Assembly (NCBI RefSeq): GCF_001039355.2
Contig: NW_019775857.1
Span: forward strand, 873,586-933,585
Reading direction: 5' to 3'
Length of the DNA: 60,000 nt
DNA from: Lingula anatina
Taxonomy: Eukaryota > Brachiopoda > Lingulata > Lingulida > Lingulidae
Position numbers and translations under genes: made by a program. Of the stretch, positions 34,801 through 47,200 are shown in pieces. The notes under the pieces were generated by a model. It saw only the letters and a list, made by a program, of their open reading frames with translations. It did no database searches and was not told the origin of the DNA. Each line of letters starts with the position of its first letter. Within the stretch, counting starts at the first letter, position 1.

Positions 34801-37219
34801 AATAAACGTCCAGGATAGTCCCTATTTATCTATTTCTGGCATAATTCACTCAGTATTGTTGGGTCAGATGTTGCCGTCAGCGAGAAACGTATCTTCAAGG
34901 AGTTAATCGGTATTTGATATAGCTCTCCACTTAAGATACACCTTTCAATGCAGTTTGGGTTCAGTTAATCCATAGCATGTGCAAACACTTCTGGACACAC
35001 ATACACGTGTGTATAGTTGCTATGTGACCTGCGTCCAAAACAAAGGTCACCTTCAGGTGTACCGCCTGAGTGATTAAGTCACCTGTAAAGAGATTTCACC
35101 GGTTCTCGCTTCTTACTCGCTGTCATCTGTAAATATTCTCGCCGCCTTAACGCGTAGTAGCGACTCTTGAGTAAAGAGCACAAATTCTGAGCAAATCTTT
35201 AAGAAAGATGGCCGCGCTGTTTATCTCTCATCTGTTCAAACTTTTTATTCGTTGCCACCCGCTTTAAGTTAACCTTGTTTTGGTGTTTATAAAGGAAGCT
35301 TATTGTCCTTCTCAAAACAGACATTTGATTCGTTTGAGCCCTTGACTGCGAGGGAACAAAGGAGGGTAAAGGCGTGCCGAAAATTTTACTAAAAAATATA
35401 ACACAGTGTCCATTTTCTTTTAACATTCCATTAAATATTTACTGTTATGAAAAAGTAAAAAATTAAAACACTTTAGACAACGGATTGAAAGAAAGCGATT
35501 TAAAAAGAAACGGTAGTTTTTATCCTTCTCTCCCTAAGGAAGCGCGTTCTTGTCGTAAATTGAAAGGATATAACAGCGTTGTTGGCTCCTCTGTGAATGC
35601 ACCCATTCTATTTGTAACAAAAACAGACGGAACAACAACGGTGTACAGTATCAAAGTACACATTTTAGAAAACTATCGGTGTGTAAAATAACAAGATAAT
35701 GTCAACCCTGAATGAAACATTACGTGTGACCTGCAACTGTGGATTTTCTAGCTTGATTGCAAAATGAGTTGATATGAGGGAAGGGGCCAAAGGTGGTTGC
35801 AGGTAGGGGGTATTTCAATGGTTTGATACAATGGCCTTCGGTCAGTCGTCTCAAAAAGAAAAGGGGGAATTTCTGTTGTTTTCCACTCTCCCCCTACCTA
35901 CAGACATCCCAACAGCACACATCCATATTAGTTTTAATATTATATTGTTTATGGGACTTAAGCAATGCGGATTTTTATTTATTGTTTTTAAAAGTTGCTT
36001 CTCAACCTAAGTAAAGGATTAGTTTCATTATTAAAGCAAATTATTCTCTTTCTTACTTTTAAAGATGAAACACCAAAAACTACCAGTGTCCTTGCAGTCA
36101 TACAACTTGCTGGTTAACTAGCTGTGCTCACTACCATTGCCTTTACCATAAAATAACAAAAACGCTTAGAAAGTGCCCTCAGCTAATCGGTATGCATCAT
36201 CCTTGCAAACCTATGATTGACACAATTCTTGTTTTCATTAGAAATTATTGTTAAGCACACCAAAATTACTCTCATCTTAGATTAATGAATTGTTAGTTTC
36301 TGAAAAACATGTTTAAGAAAAAAATATTTAAAAATCGTCCAGTGACTATCGTTATGTGCAATTTTCAAATAAAACTGTTCATCACTCAATTGACTTGAAA
36401 CTTATATACCCTTTTTTATGAATCCACTCTTTATCTTTTGTCTTAGTCGATTGAATGATTCTACGCATTAGTGGCATCTCTTCCTGTTAGAGCTGAACTT
36501 TTAGTACGGTCTTTAATTTCATTTTGCCTACTTAAAAGGAGTGCAATATGCCTGTGAGATACGAGTACTATTCTCTATAAAGAAAGTATGTAAACTTACT
36601 CCTAAAATTCTAAACTTCTGTTTGATTTGTTAAAAATAGACTACCAAGATCATTGTCCATTCAGTACACATTGTCCGTTAGTGCTTAACAATTGAACATT
36701 TAACCCTCAAAGCATGTTTTCTAACAAAATAATATCTTTGAGTCTTCTAATGTATTTTCTACAATACTCCGGTCGCTTACAGAACAATGGTTTGATCATA
36801 AATAACAACTATATGCTTGTCAATCTGACCGTAAAACGTGAATCCAATGCAATGTTTACCAAGTACGTCATTGTTGTAAATAAACTAAGAACCTCTTCCT
36901 TCTGCCCAAGCTCTAGGCCAATAAAAACCACAAAGGAAGACGATCGTTTTACACCATAAGAAAAATAATGTTATGGAATTTACCATAACTTTTTTCTTAG
37001 CTTATGTACGTGATTATTTACTCAACTTTTGTCTGCATGTCCATAAAACGCATGTTACGAGTACAGTTAAGGTAATACAGCTCTGATCTATGGATCCATA
37101 AAAAGCAAAACTTAATGATTGCCTAGAGATTAGCTGACATTTTGACGTCTCGGTAAACGAAACCGGGTAGATAAAAAAACGCATCATCGTTATTATCCAC
37201 ATAATTCATCAAAGATTCA

Positions 37220-37223
<4 letters not shown>

Positions 37224-37280
<57 letters not shown>
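37224..37280. repeat. (TA)n microsatellite
   Basis: A pure TA run of about 57 bp. Confidence 0.95.
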
Positions 37281-37281
<1 letters not shown>

Positions 37282-39247
37282 TGTCTTTGTACTGACTCAA
37301 TAGCATTTATCATATCCATGTTAAAAAGTGCTAAAATCACAACCTAATCACGAGATGCTGCAATCCAAAATTACGGAGTTTTCTCCTGTAATTTCTTATA
37401 AAAGGTTATTTTATCGTTGTTCTACACAGCCATCTCAGTTTGTCTTTTTACTATAATCCATTCCTTGGCAACTACCATACATGTACATGTATCTTTATCC
37501 CTCTATAGCCCCGGTGGTCGTGAAGCAAATCCTGCTATATATCTGGTAACTATTTACTATTTTGAAAAATTAAAATATTTAAAAATATGAAATATTAAGT
37601 CCAATAGATACTTATATCGACTTTGTTTTTAAATATTCCAAGTATAAAAAAGTATAAAGTATAAAAACATGGTAGATTGCTTATAATCAACTAAACATGT
37701 GGTGATTCATTATTTTCCCTTATTCTTGTCAAATGTATCATATATATATGAATTTGAATTTGGACATAGTATTGTTGCAGGACGAATTAATGCTAGAAAT
37801 TATTCTTAAGTTTTACACCAACATATTTGCAGGTGTCCTCAAATCAATTTTGATTAATATTATCACGCAGAAGTGTTCAAACAACTTCCAATGAAAATCA
37901 GTTGTGAACAAACAGTACTTTAACCTATTCAGCCACATATAGTTGAAGTGTAATTTGAAGATGTTTTTGATCTCCTAGGTAAAGGTGGTGAAAGGCACGA
38001 GATTAGTATGCCTAGTTCAAGCTGTCGGTTGTATTTGTCAAAGTCAACTTTAGGACAGTAATCCGTCTCAAACACCGCCGAGGAAAACTAGCTTTTTAAT
38101 GGGTGCGCAGAGCAGCTGACACGGTAAGAATCTTTTTCAATTAAGTTCAGGCATGCCTCTTTGTACATCATTTGTGCCACTTCGGCAACGTTTCATTGAA
38201 CCTTTCATGATAATATCTATGAAAGGCCATTAATTTATTACGTGAAATCTGACTTATCTCAACAATATCATCTAGTCCTTACAGCTGCAACTTTTATAAA
38301 TAGCAAGGACTACTATTAATTAAAACAACAACGTTAAACATCCGGGAAATAAATGAATAAAGGTTTTTACCAAGGTGTTACCATAAAATGGGCGTTCAAA
38401 ATTTCAAGCGATTATTATACTGTTTAAGTGAATTTTAGGTTACAACACATTCAAAAACAAACGACTCGCATTTCAATCACACCAGTTACTTTATCGCATT
38501 TTTCTCTGTCTGCCATTTGCATAGTCTATGTGTAGCCAATATGGCCCATGACCACACTTCATCTATGAGGAAAATTGCAAAAATATGCAAAAGCAGTAAA
38601 ATTGCCCATAAGGCTCTATATAGGAATCAAGACCACAGTTCAAATCACCATAGCAACAAAACTAACATGGGTACCTACATTTTTTAACAAATCTTAATAT
38701 GGATATTATAGTGTCAACTATGTATGTAAAAAATTAAAAGGATAACTACTCTTTATATGAAATTCAAAACTACACAATAAATGCAATCTAAATAACACAC
38801 AGAAATATAATAAATTTCATTTTACCACCAAAACGGCAGTTATCGCAATTATTCTGAAATCTGTGCTAGCCATCGGACCATTGGACCTTCAATGATGGCT
38901 ACCCTCCGTCACAATCTTTTAAGAGATAATTACCAAAAACATTTTATTTAAAAAAAACAATCGACGAGGTTTAAATGTCGGAACGGATTCATTAACCATT
39001 GGTAATTATGAAAAAAAATCGTCGTTTACCCCAGGCTAATCCGGTGTAGGGCACTTTGTCCGCCAAAGTAAAGAGTTGATATGCCTTTAAGAAAATTCTA
39101 TCACACAGATATATCATAAGGACATTACCTTACATATTTTCATTAAGAAAAACTGCTACCTGTAATGCCATCAGAACTGTGACAGGGGCGAGTACCTTTA
39201 AAATCCATTTACAACAAAGATATGCAGGACAAGTAACCATTTACACT

Positions 39248-39254
39248 GTCTGTT

Positions 39255-39285
<31 letters not shown>
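39248..39285. repeat. (TCTG)n microsatellite
   Basis: Several tandem TCTG units preceded by TTTG variants. Confidence 0.9.
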
Positions 39286-39440
39286 GCATCTCTCGTCCGC
39301 TCCTTTATCTCTTCCCTTGCTTTATTGCATGAAGTGCAGTCAGCTCAACTCCTTAATGTAAATATTGCCTATAAAATCTCTTATAGTTAGCGTTCAAATC
39401 ATGTAATTATATTGTCCCAAAAACAAGTTTCACTCAATAC

Positions 39441-40948
39441 CCACCGATTCTTTTCGTTTTGCTTTTTCACCAAAGATTCCGTCTCCTCATCCGATTCCCC
39501 ATCAGACTCGTGGATCAAAAAAGTAACTTTGTTCCTTATTGTTGGTAATTTAGTCCCTTCCTTATCTGCCATTTTAAATTCTCCATTGTCTCATTGCATC
39601 TAATATTTAATACCGTTTTGCTGCGTAGATATCTTCGGTAATTTTTGATTGGATCTCAAATTGTTTTACATTAATTTATACGAATGTCACCCATCATGCG
39701 CAGCCATTACCTGACTCAAAATTTGTGCGGGACAGTGCTCCTTAGTAACGGGGCATTAGGAGGATCGTAGTCTAGTCCACGACCCATCAACAAACCACCT
39801 GTATGAAACGTGAGCCCTCCAGACGCACACCTACCCAATGCTATTATTTATGTAGCTGTACACATCTGGTGTTAAATTAACCGTATGAGCTTAAAAGCAG
39901 TTCAGGTAGTTCGAAATAAGGGGGGGGGGAGTCTTGCACAAAGAATGTCTGTACACTGAATTTCAGGTTGATGTTTTTTATTGTAGGCGATAAATTTTGC
40001 TTGGCTGGTTTTTCCCGTTTAACATCTGTTTAAAAAGATAAAAAGAGAACGCCTCGCTTCTTAGGACACGCTAACATGTAAATAAAGTATTTCCACACCC
40101 AATCCCCAAAAAGATGTGTCCTCACGTTTCTTTATTTTGCACTCCTTTAACATGACGTGTTTATATTTCGTATAATAAAAATACAAAACGCAATGCAAAT
40201 ATGAGACGGTAAATAAATTTAAGATTATTAATATAATAAATCAGCCCTTGGTCAAGTAGAATGCAAATAATAATACTATGCAACACACTAAGTATTTATT
40301 TAACGAGTTACATCATTGCAAGAAACTACTTTGAAGGCGTTGAAAATTGAAAAGAAACAACAAAACAGGTGGATTATTACTACCAGAGGTCATATGAAGA
40401 GGTTTTGCACTAACAGTCCAGTTCCAGTTTTAAGTAAACGAAATTTATCCTAAGCAGTATTTTAGTTCGTTTTGTATTTGCACAATCCGCGTAATCAAAG
40501 TTAAGACGAATAATCTTATGGCAAACAGAGAAGCCTCAAAGGCAAATGCAGGGGCTTAACGAGTGTGCTCGACTAATTTGGATAACTCACCTACAGCAAT
40601 TCCATATACAATGACATCGCTACGAGTAGACGATTTTGATCCTACTCTCAATAAATGGGCAACGTTAAAAAAAAAAATAATAATAAAGTATACGACAAGA
40701 CATCGCTTAAATATAACATATACGGCACAATTCGAATTTTGTGCTTGTCTGTGATGTAAAAATCAACAACAAGGTAACCTGACACAAATATAACAACGTT
40801 CGGGTATATGCCTCCAGAGTAGAAATCAACCGAAACCTGTTTTGATAAAGGGGGATTGATAAGACAATGTTTGATTAAAATATTGATTAAATTCAGACAA
40901 TGTATGACATTTTTCCCTGAGCATGTATTCACAACCGTACACACTAAA

Positions 40949-41002
<54 letters not shown>

Positions 41003-41203
41003 ACGCAACAATTAATCATTACATATCATTACCTAGACTGTGTTAACACTCTTCCAGATACAAAACTGCTAGCCAGCGTCTTAGGAAGGACTGGGACCCT
41101 CTCAGAGGTGGAATCAACGACAACAGTTTGTGAATACACCCTAGACAAAAATGGCAAAGTTTCCTGTGTCTTAGGGCGGCGGGACTCCGAACGTAACCTC
41201 ATT
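39441..41203 (-). CDS. Tentative gene or gene fragment: three phase-compatible exons
   Basis: Three minus-strand open pieces have good splice borders: 41203-41033 (acceptor after TTTTTTTGACGGCAG; peptide MRLRSESRRPKTQE onward; donor GTAATG), 40646-40591 (VGSKSSTRSDVIVYGIAV; donor GTGAGT) and one ending at 39445 or 39441. The third contains ATG 39572 with MADKEGTKLPTIRNKVTF then an acidic HESDGESDEETES. Phases of the first two agree. The third joins only with a weak acceptor just before its ATG, and could instead be the first exon of its own transcript. No domain is recognised and no downstream exons were found, so this is a candidate only. Confidence 0.35.
40949..40999. repeat. (CA)n(GA)n compound microsatellite
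   Basis: A short CA run passes directly into a long GA run. Confidence 0.95.
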
Positions 41204-44200
41204 CTGCCGTCAAAAAAAGTTCCTTACATGCTACAGAATCCACACAATTACTTTACAACTTTAAAGGTATTCTTATGTGGAATGATATTTATGTCCCATC
41301 CTTCTTTATAAGAGATTTCTTCTTGAAGGTTTGATCGCCGTCTGTTATTCCGAATGGTTCTTCTTATGCTTGTGTTTTGGTACGCGCCAAGATGAGTTTT
41401 TAAATCTGTGCTTTCTAGATGTCTGCTGTCAGTTCTGTCAATTCGTTGTTATCCTACCTTCCAACTGTCTAGTTTCGAAATTTCCAATTTTAGGTCAGGT
41501 TGAAATCAACAAAGTAGTTATTTATCGGTTGCGACGAACGCTGGCACAGTTTTTGACTAAATAAGATACGTGCCTTCGCATAAAGAGATAGCAGCATGTT
41601 GCTAATTCAACCCACGGCTTTTCAGGCATCCTATGTATAACATCCACCATCCGTTGGGAGTTGCTGCTAAATAATAAGTTACTCAATAAATATGGATAGC
41701 GTTAAATGGATAGTCGTCTTTTGCATGACAGCCAATGAACATGACAAATGTGCCTCGACAAACTGTATCCCATAAGAATTGCAAATCCTATAATCTCACC
41801 TTCAGTGTTGACCACGATAGTGCAAGGTATTACTTTCGCGCTGATGGCTACGACAACAAATTGACCAGATCACTAACAATATTAAAATAACATTTGACCA
41901 TTTTACCGGTGTAATTAAATTAAATATTGTTTTGGGGTTGGTCGCTGGGTGACCAGAGCGAGATTCTTTGCGTGACACCCTTATGGTAACGGTGATGGTA
42001 CAGCTATGTAGACATAGAAAGACAAACATAGGCGGTGCTTGATTAACCTGAGGAAAGGCTATCCCTCTCTAAGTCAACACAAGCTGTTATCAATATCAAT
42101 ATCCACCTTGCTATGTTATCATTGTCCACAGACTGGAAACATTTAGATGCAACTGTTCTAGTGTTCACACATGGCAAGATATGTGTGACTTACGTCTTTT
42201 TACAAACGTCTACGTCATCGTGTGATTCTACATATGGTATAATTTTTCGTGTTTGAAACGACCCTAAATACGGCGTGCTAATGGAGCAGTAAGATTTAGG
42301 GAGCCGAATGCATCGAAAAGGGTGCAGCATTCTCAGACAACATGCGACTGTTCCACTGCAGACTTTTCTATGGCAATAGACAAAATACTAGTTTCGGGCT
42401 GCTTAATGCGACATGTAATGCAAGAAGGCAGTCTATTGAAAATGTCGAGGAGAATTAAAAGCCTGAAAGCTCAAAATAGAATAAAAAACCATGTCGTTGT
42501 TCGTGTGTACATTTGGTGGCGTGTCTTGTAACTTGGTGATGAAAATAACAGGGAAACATGCGACACCGATTTCTATAAATATGTCACACTCAAACAAGTA
42601 ATTAATGAAATACACCAAAAAAATTTAGATCCTGTAAATTACAAAACGTGCCTAGAGTTGTAAATAGGAGACTCCGTGAACGCTTTTTTTCTTGCAAAGA
42701 TTGAAGAAGAAAAGCTTTTCTTCTATTCCATGATATTTGATACATTAATCCCCAAGCATTAAGGATACGTATACACTAATCGCGCATCAAAATGAATATG
42801 CCAGCATCACATTCCTGCGGCCGATTCTGTTATAATTGCACTAAAATCTAATCCATATTCAAAGAGGAGACCGTTACAAGACTGTTATAAATGATAAGAT
42901 GACAAGAAAAATTTCTCCTGTGGTGCATAGATGGGAGATGGATGAGTTATCAGCATTTTGATATGTCTTTGTTTGTTTGAAGTGTCTTTAAGGTATCTGG
43001 TGAGGCTATCAGCGGGATTGTGAATATAGTGATGAATTGACAGGAGTAATCCTCCATTGCGACGACCTGATATTGACAACTTGCAAAAAAAAAATCAAAT
43101 ACAGAGCAAGAGCCCGGCAACCAGTGGTGAATGATCAAGAGTGCTTTATAAGTACAGAGCTCCAATCAGCTGTCACTTCTACAATAGATACACTAAGTAT
43201 TATGATTTACTTTTTTTTTGCCATGCACAAAAATATTGATCCGCACGTCTGATAGGCTACATTGCATTTTCAACTTTGATACAGTGACCCTTAAAAGTCC
43301 CATGCGGAATTGGTATAACTTGAGGCAACAGCCTCATTTCATTGAACGCAAAGTGGCTGAGGAAACTAGCCATTATTTGGTATGTGTGTAAGAACTTGAC
43401 TAGAACTCCTAGTCAAGTGTCTCGCCTATACCCAGGTATTCACAGACATCTCGCAACAGGTACTGGAAAATGGGCCTATAAACTTCCAAATTCTAATTTA
43501 TTTTTAAATATCATTCTTACTTAATTTTGATGCACATAGATTTCTTACATAGAAATACATGTAGAAACCTCAAAAAGCAGACGCAGAAAATAAGTAACTT
43601 ACTGAAATAGAAAAAGAGAAAAAGAAACAGACGTGATCACGAGCCTTAAAACTGAGTTAATTTATTTATTCATTGCAATTCTAATACATTCGAATACGAA
43701 CAATGCTTATAACCATTAACTACAGCTGGCAGTGCTAGTCTGGTAAATCACTGTTGTGATAAAAATATGAATAAAATAGTACTATATAATAATTAAAAAT
43801 GTCATCTCATAATCATATATAAATCACCATATTTAAATGTTTCAATATCTAAAGGCACTAATGTTCTACACACACGTTGAGCTAAAAATTGATGGAATCT
43901 AAGTAAAATGTTACTGTAAGTATTTTAGATGGATAAAAATTACAAAACATTTTTGATAAAAAAACAACTTCATGATGACAAGCCTCGGATTTAAGATAAT
44001 TTGTAACTAGTTTCCGTGAAGCAAGTTACTATAATTATAGTGCTTCCGATATTATTGATCACCAATGGCCGAAGGTACCGTCAATCTCCATGTTAAAAAG
44101 GCCTCGTATCCAGCAAAACGGTTAACATCTTTTTCTAACTTTCTAGAAGATGTAACTTATCAGCTGATAAAAGAATACCATTCATTCAGTCTCTTCTTAC

Positions 44201-44221
44201 TGTTTTCTGATTTTTTTTCTT
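41204..44221. other. Intergenic stretch and probable 3' UTR of the KAZALD1-like gene
   Basis: No gene is supported. On the minus strand an AATAAATAAA near 43663-43676 could end the transcript whose stop codon is at 44222. At 41941, GTCGCTGGGTGAC fits only the loose RFX pattern, which is expected often by chance. Confidence 0.4.
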
Positions 44222-47200
44222 TTACAATTCCTCATCCTTAGTATCTGAAAAAAGATATAGAATGCATGTGTCCATTGTGTTTTATAGCACAACAAACGTC
44301 ACCTCTACCACAATGTACAACATCAATCACAATCAGTGTTATCACCCTCGGATAGATAAAATTAGAGAACTAAGAGTACTTTGAAGCGTTAAAAAGCACA
44401 TATGCCATTTGTATGAAATTAAGTTATTCTGTTGCGAATATGACATTTTCTTGTTCGACTTAAATTTCCCATAACTAAAATATTTGAAGTGATGTTCGTA
44501 ATGAAAATCCCAAATTACGAGCATAGAGGTTCATAGTAGTGGGGGATGATCAAGAATTTAAAGCGGACTGATTGAAATTCAAATATCTATCTTAGCTCGC
44601 GTTTGGTTAAGACGTTTTGAATACATGTAAGGTTGACAATGAGCATTTGGGGATATGTACCAAAAATAAAAAGCAGTAGGATTTTTTGCAACATGAAATC
44701 CCCCCCCAACCACAACTGGAAAAAAAATCAATATCCCAACTCCCGACTTACCGACTTTGACTCTAGCGGCTTGCTGAACCACGCCGTATTTATTCTGTGC
44801 CACGCAGCTATAGTCGCCCTCGTGGTGCTTGGCGAGCTCCATGATTTGCACCCATCCAGTCACCTGGTACTTCTCGGGCCCGCCACGAGAACTGATCGAG
44901 ATCTTATGATCGTTTCCTGGAAAAAAAACATGTACATTCTCGATAATTGTCGGGATCACAAGCATTATGGCAGATAACTTGTTGAACACGTTCTCGACGT
45001 CCTGCGTGCAGTATGAAACTAAGCATTTCCCATTATGCTGGCACCGTGCCAAGAAATGTTCTTACCTGGTCTTGGACGAATTCAACCTTTTTTTGTCCAA
45101 GCCCTGTTTAAAATTTTACTCCTATCCTCATCTTCCAATGGGGCTTGGCGTAGTCGTCCTAATCTCAAACCGTCCTGTTTGACTGGGACTAAATAACATG
45201 AGCTGTTTCGTTGGAAGCAAAGTCCCAAATTAAGTTGCTTATATCATTTTATGGCACATGTCTCGAAAATACATATAAACCCACAAGACACATGATTATA
45301 ATGAATTTATGCAGCAATTACTGATAGGGCCTATACCCACGATGAAAAATGACAATAATTAAAAGAGGAAAATGTGCAGTGGCTGCTGAAATGCAAGATA
45401 TCGGTGTTCAGGTCGATGAACGATTATCATCATCAATCTAGTGGATTACTTGGCCTTAGGGGGCGTTAGTAACATCGACCCAAGCATAATCCATTTCTTC
45501 TGTGTCGCAAATTTTAAGTGTCTAGTTTGTGATTTAAAAGAATTCCCTGTCATTCAGAGAAGCAACCTATGCTGAAAATAAAAACCCAAATATGTATTAA
45601 TTACTGTAAAGCGACAATTGCGTGGTTGCCACTAACCGTATTATTTTATACACAAGTCTACATAAATTAGTTAAAATGATTTGTCAGTGCTTAAGTGCTT
45701 AAAAGGAGCCATACTTTTTTGACAAGCCAGTGAAAGAAAATGCCCATGAAATACTTGTTTGTCACTGTATACTTGGCTAGGCTTTGTTGTTGTTGTTATC
45801 CATTCACGGAAATGGCTTTGATTCAGAGCACATGACTCACAGGCTGTATTTCCCCAATTATCAACCCAAGCACAGCCCAAACTTGATCACAAGATTCTCT
45901 TTTTTTTCAGAACATGCACAGTTAACCTAATCGAACAGTGTTAGGGCGGGTCATTTTCCAAGCTTGGAGATGTTTAGGACCGCTTGGATGCAACCAGTTC
46001 GTAAACAACCCACGTTTTAGCAACGAGCTTACAGACGCAGATAAAATGCTGAAACTAGTTTGGATCTAAAACATGTCATCAAACGAAATTTATTAATATG
46101 TTATATATATCAGGCGAGCAATGATATCTCTCTTAGCACCGTGCGCCCAAAAGATATAAGCAATGAGACCGGCATTTAATTGCACAGGTATAACAGATCC
46201 AAAGCCAGATGGAAAATAGCTATGTTTTCAAAAAAGTTAAAACAATTAATGTTTGAGCAGAACTTGAAGACTGGATGTGTTTTTGTTTTTTATTCAACCT
46301 GTGCAAAGAGAAAACGTGTAACGGATTAGAGTGAGCAGAGAGCACTGTATATTAGTATTGGCAGTGTAAAAGGAATCGTGTCGTAAACTGCCAATTGCCA
46401 CATACTGTTGTGCATGAGGCCTTAAATCTTTCGCCATGTAATTCAGGGCGTACTTGCACAGACCTTAACAATTTGTCTTTCTTCAGAATACGATAATATA
46501 GCAAAACAAGCATGACTAATGAGCACCAATGTAATTTTGACACATTCGCCAACAACCCCACCTTCCTGTGAATCAGTATTTTCACAGGATCGTGAGCGTT
46601 TAAGGGAAGTGGGGTTTTATAAAGAATAACCTTGTGGCCCTTGCCAACTTTAATAACGATTTCTTTTGCTGCCTACGAGCTTTACGAGCCAGTGTGATTG
46701 ATGAAGTAGACTGGTATTTTGTGCAGGAAGTGGCCGTCTCGCCTTGGTTAACCTTTCCCATTACTAATATGACGACGATATAAACAAATATAAAGATAAT
46801 ATATAGATGAAGGACAAAATTTATATCATTTGTCAACAATTTGGCACAAAGGGCACCTCAATTATACCGCTGTTTGAATGATTCAAAACATACATTACGT
46901 CATTTACAGTGTTTGAATAGTTAATTCTACATCCTTTCCACCCAATTCTGCTTGGCTCGAGTGGAACCTTTCTTTATCTGAAAGGTCTAAAATTATGTCA
47001 GGCACTTAATGCCACTAATCTGGAGCAGTCATAAACCGGCAGGTTATTTTCTAAGGTGATACCTCATTTTCGACCTCAAGAAAATGTTGCAATTCGTCGG
47101 AAACGAGGTGAGAATAATGGCATTTATATGTATGCTACATGTAGTGGTACTTACTGGGTAAAACGAACGTCTTGTTGTCCACTCTTTTCCAAGTCCACTC

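Larger units (their letters stand above)
34801..39440. other. Intergenic stretch
   Basis: The left edge should hold the promoter of the long transcript starting at 34800. At 35205, AAGATGGCCGC resembles a YY1 site and opens a 19-codon plus-strand frame starting MAALFISHLF. Nothing downstream supports it as a gene. The frame at 35485-35691 has no domain. Microsatellites are listed separately. Otherwise nothing is recognised. Confidence 0.45.

Noticed and set aside
40949-40999. Possible low-complexity coding region from the GA/CA repeat
   Set aside because: The Ser/Leu runs in its translations come from the microsatellite only.
41941-41953. X-box-like GTCGCTGGGTGAC
   Set aside because: It fits only the loose RFX pattern, which is expected about once per kilobase by chance.
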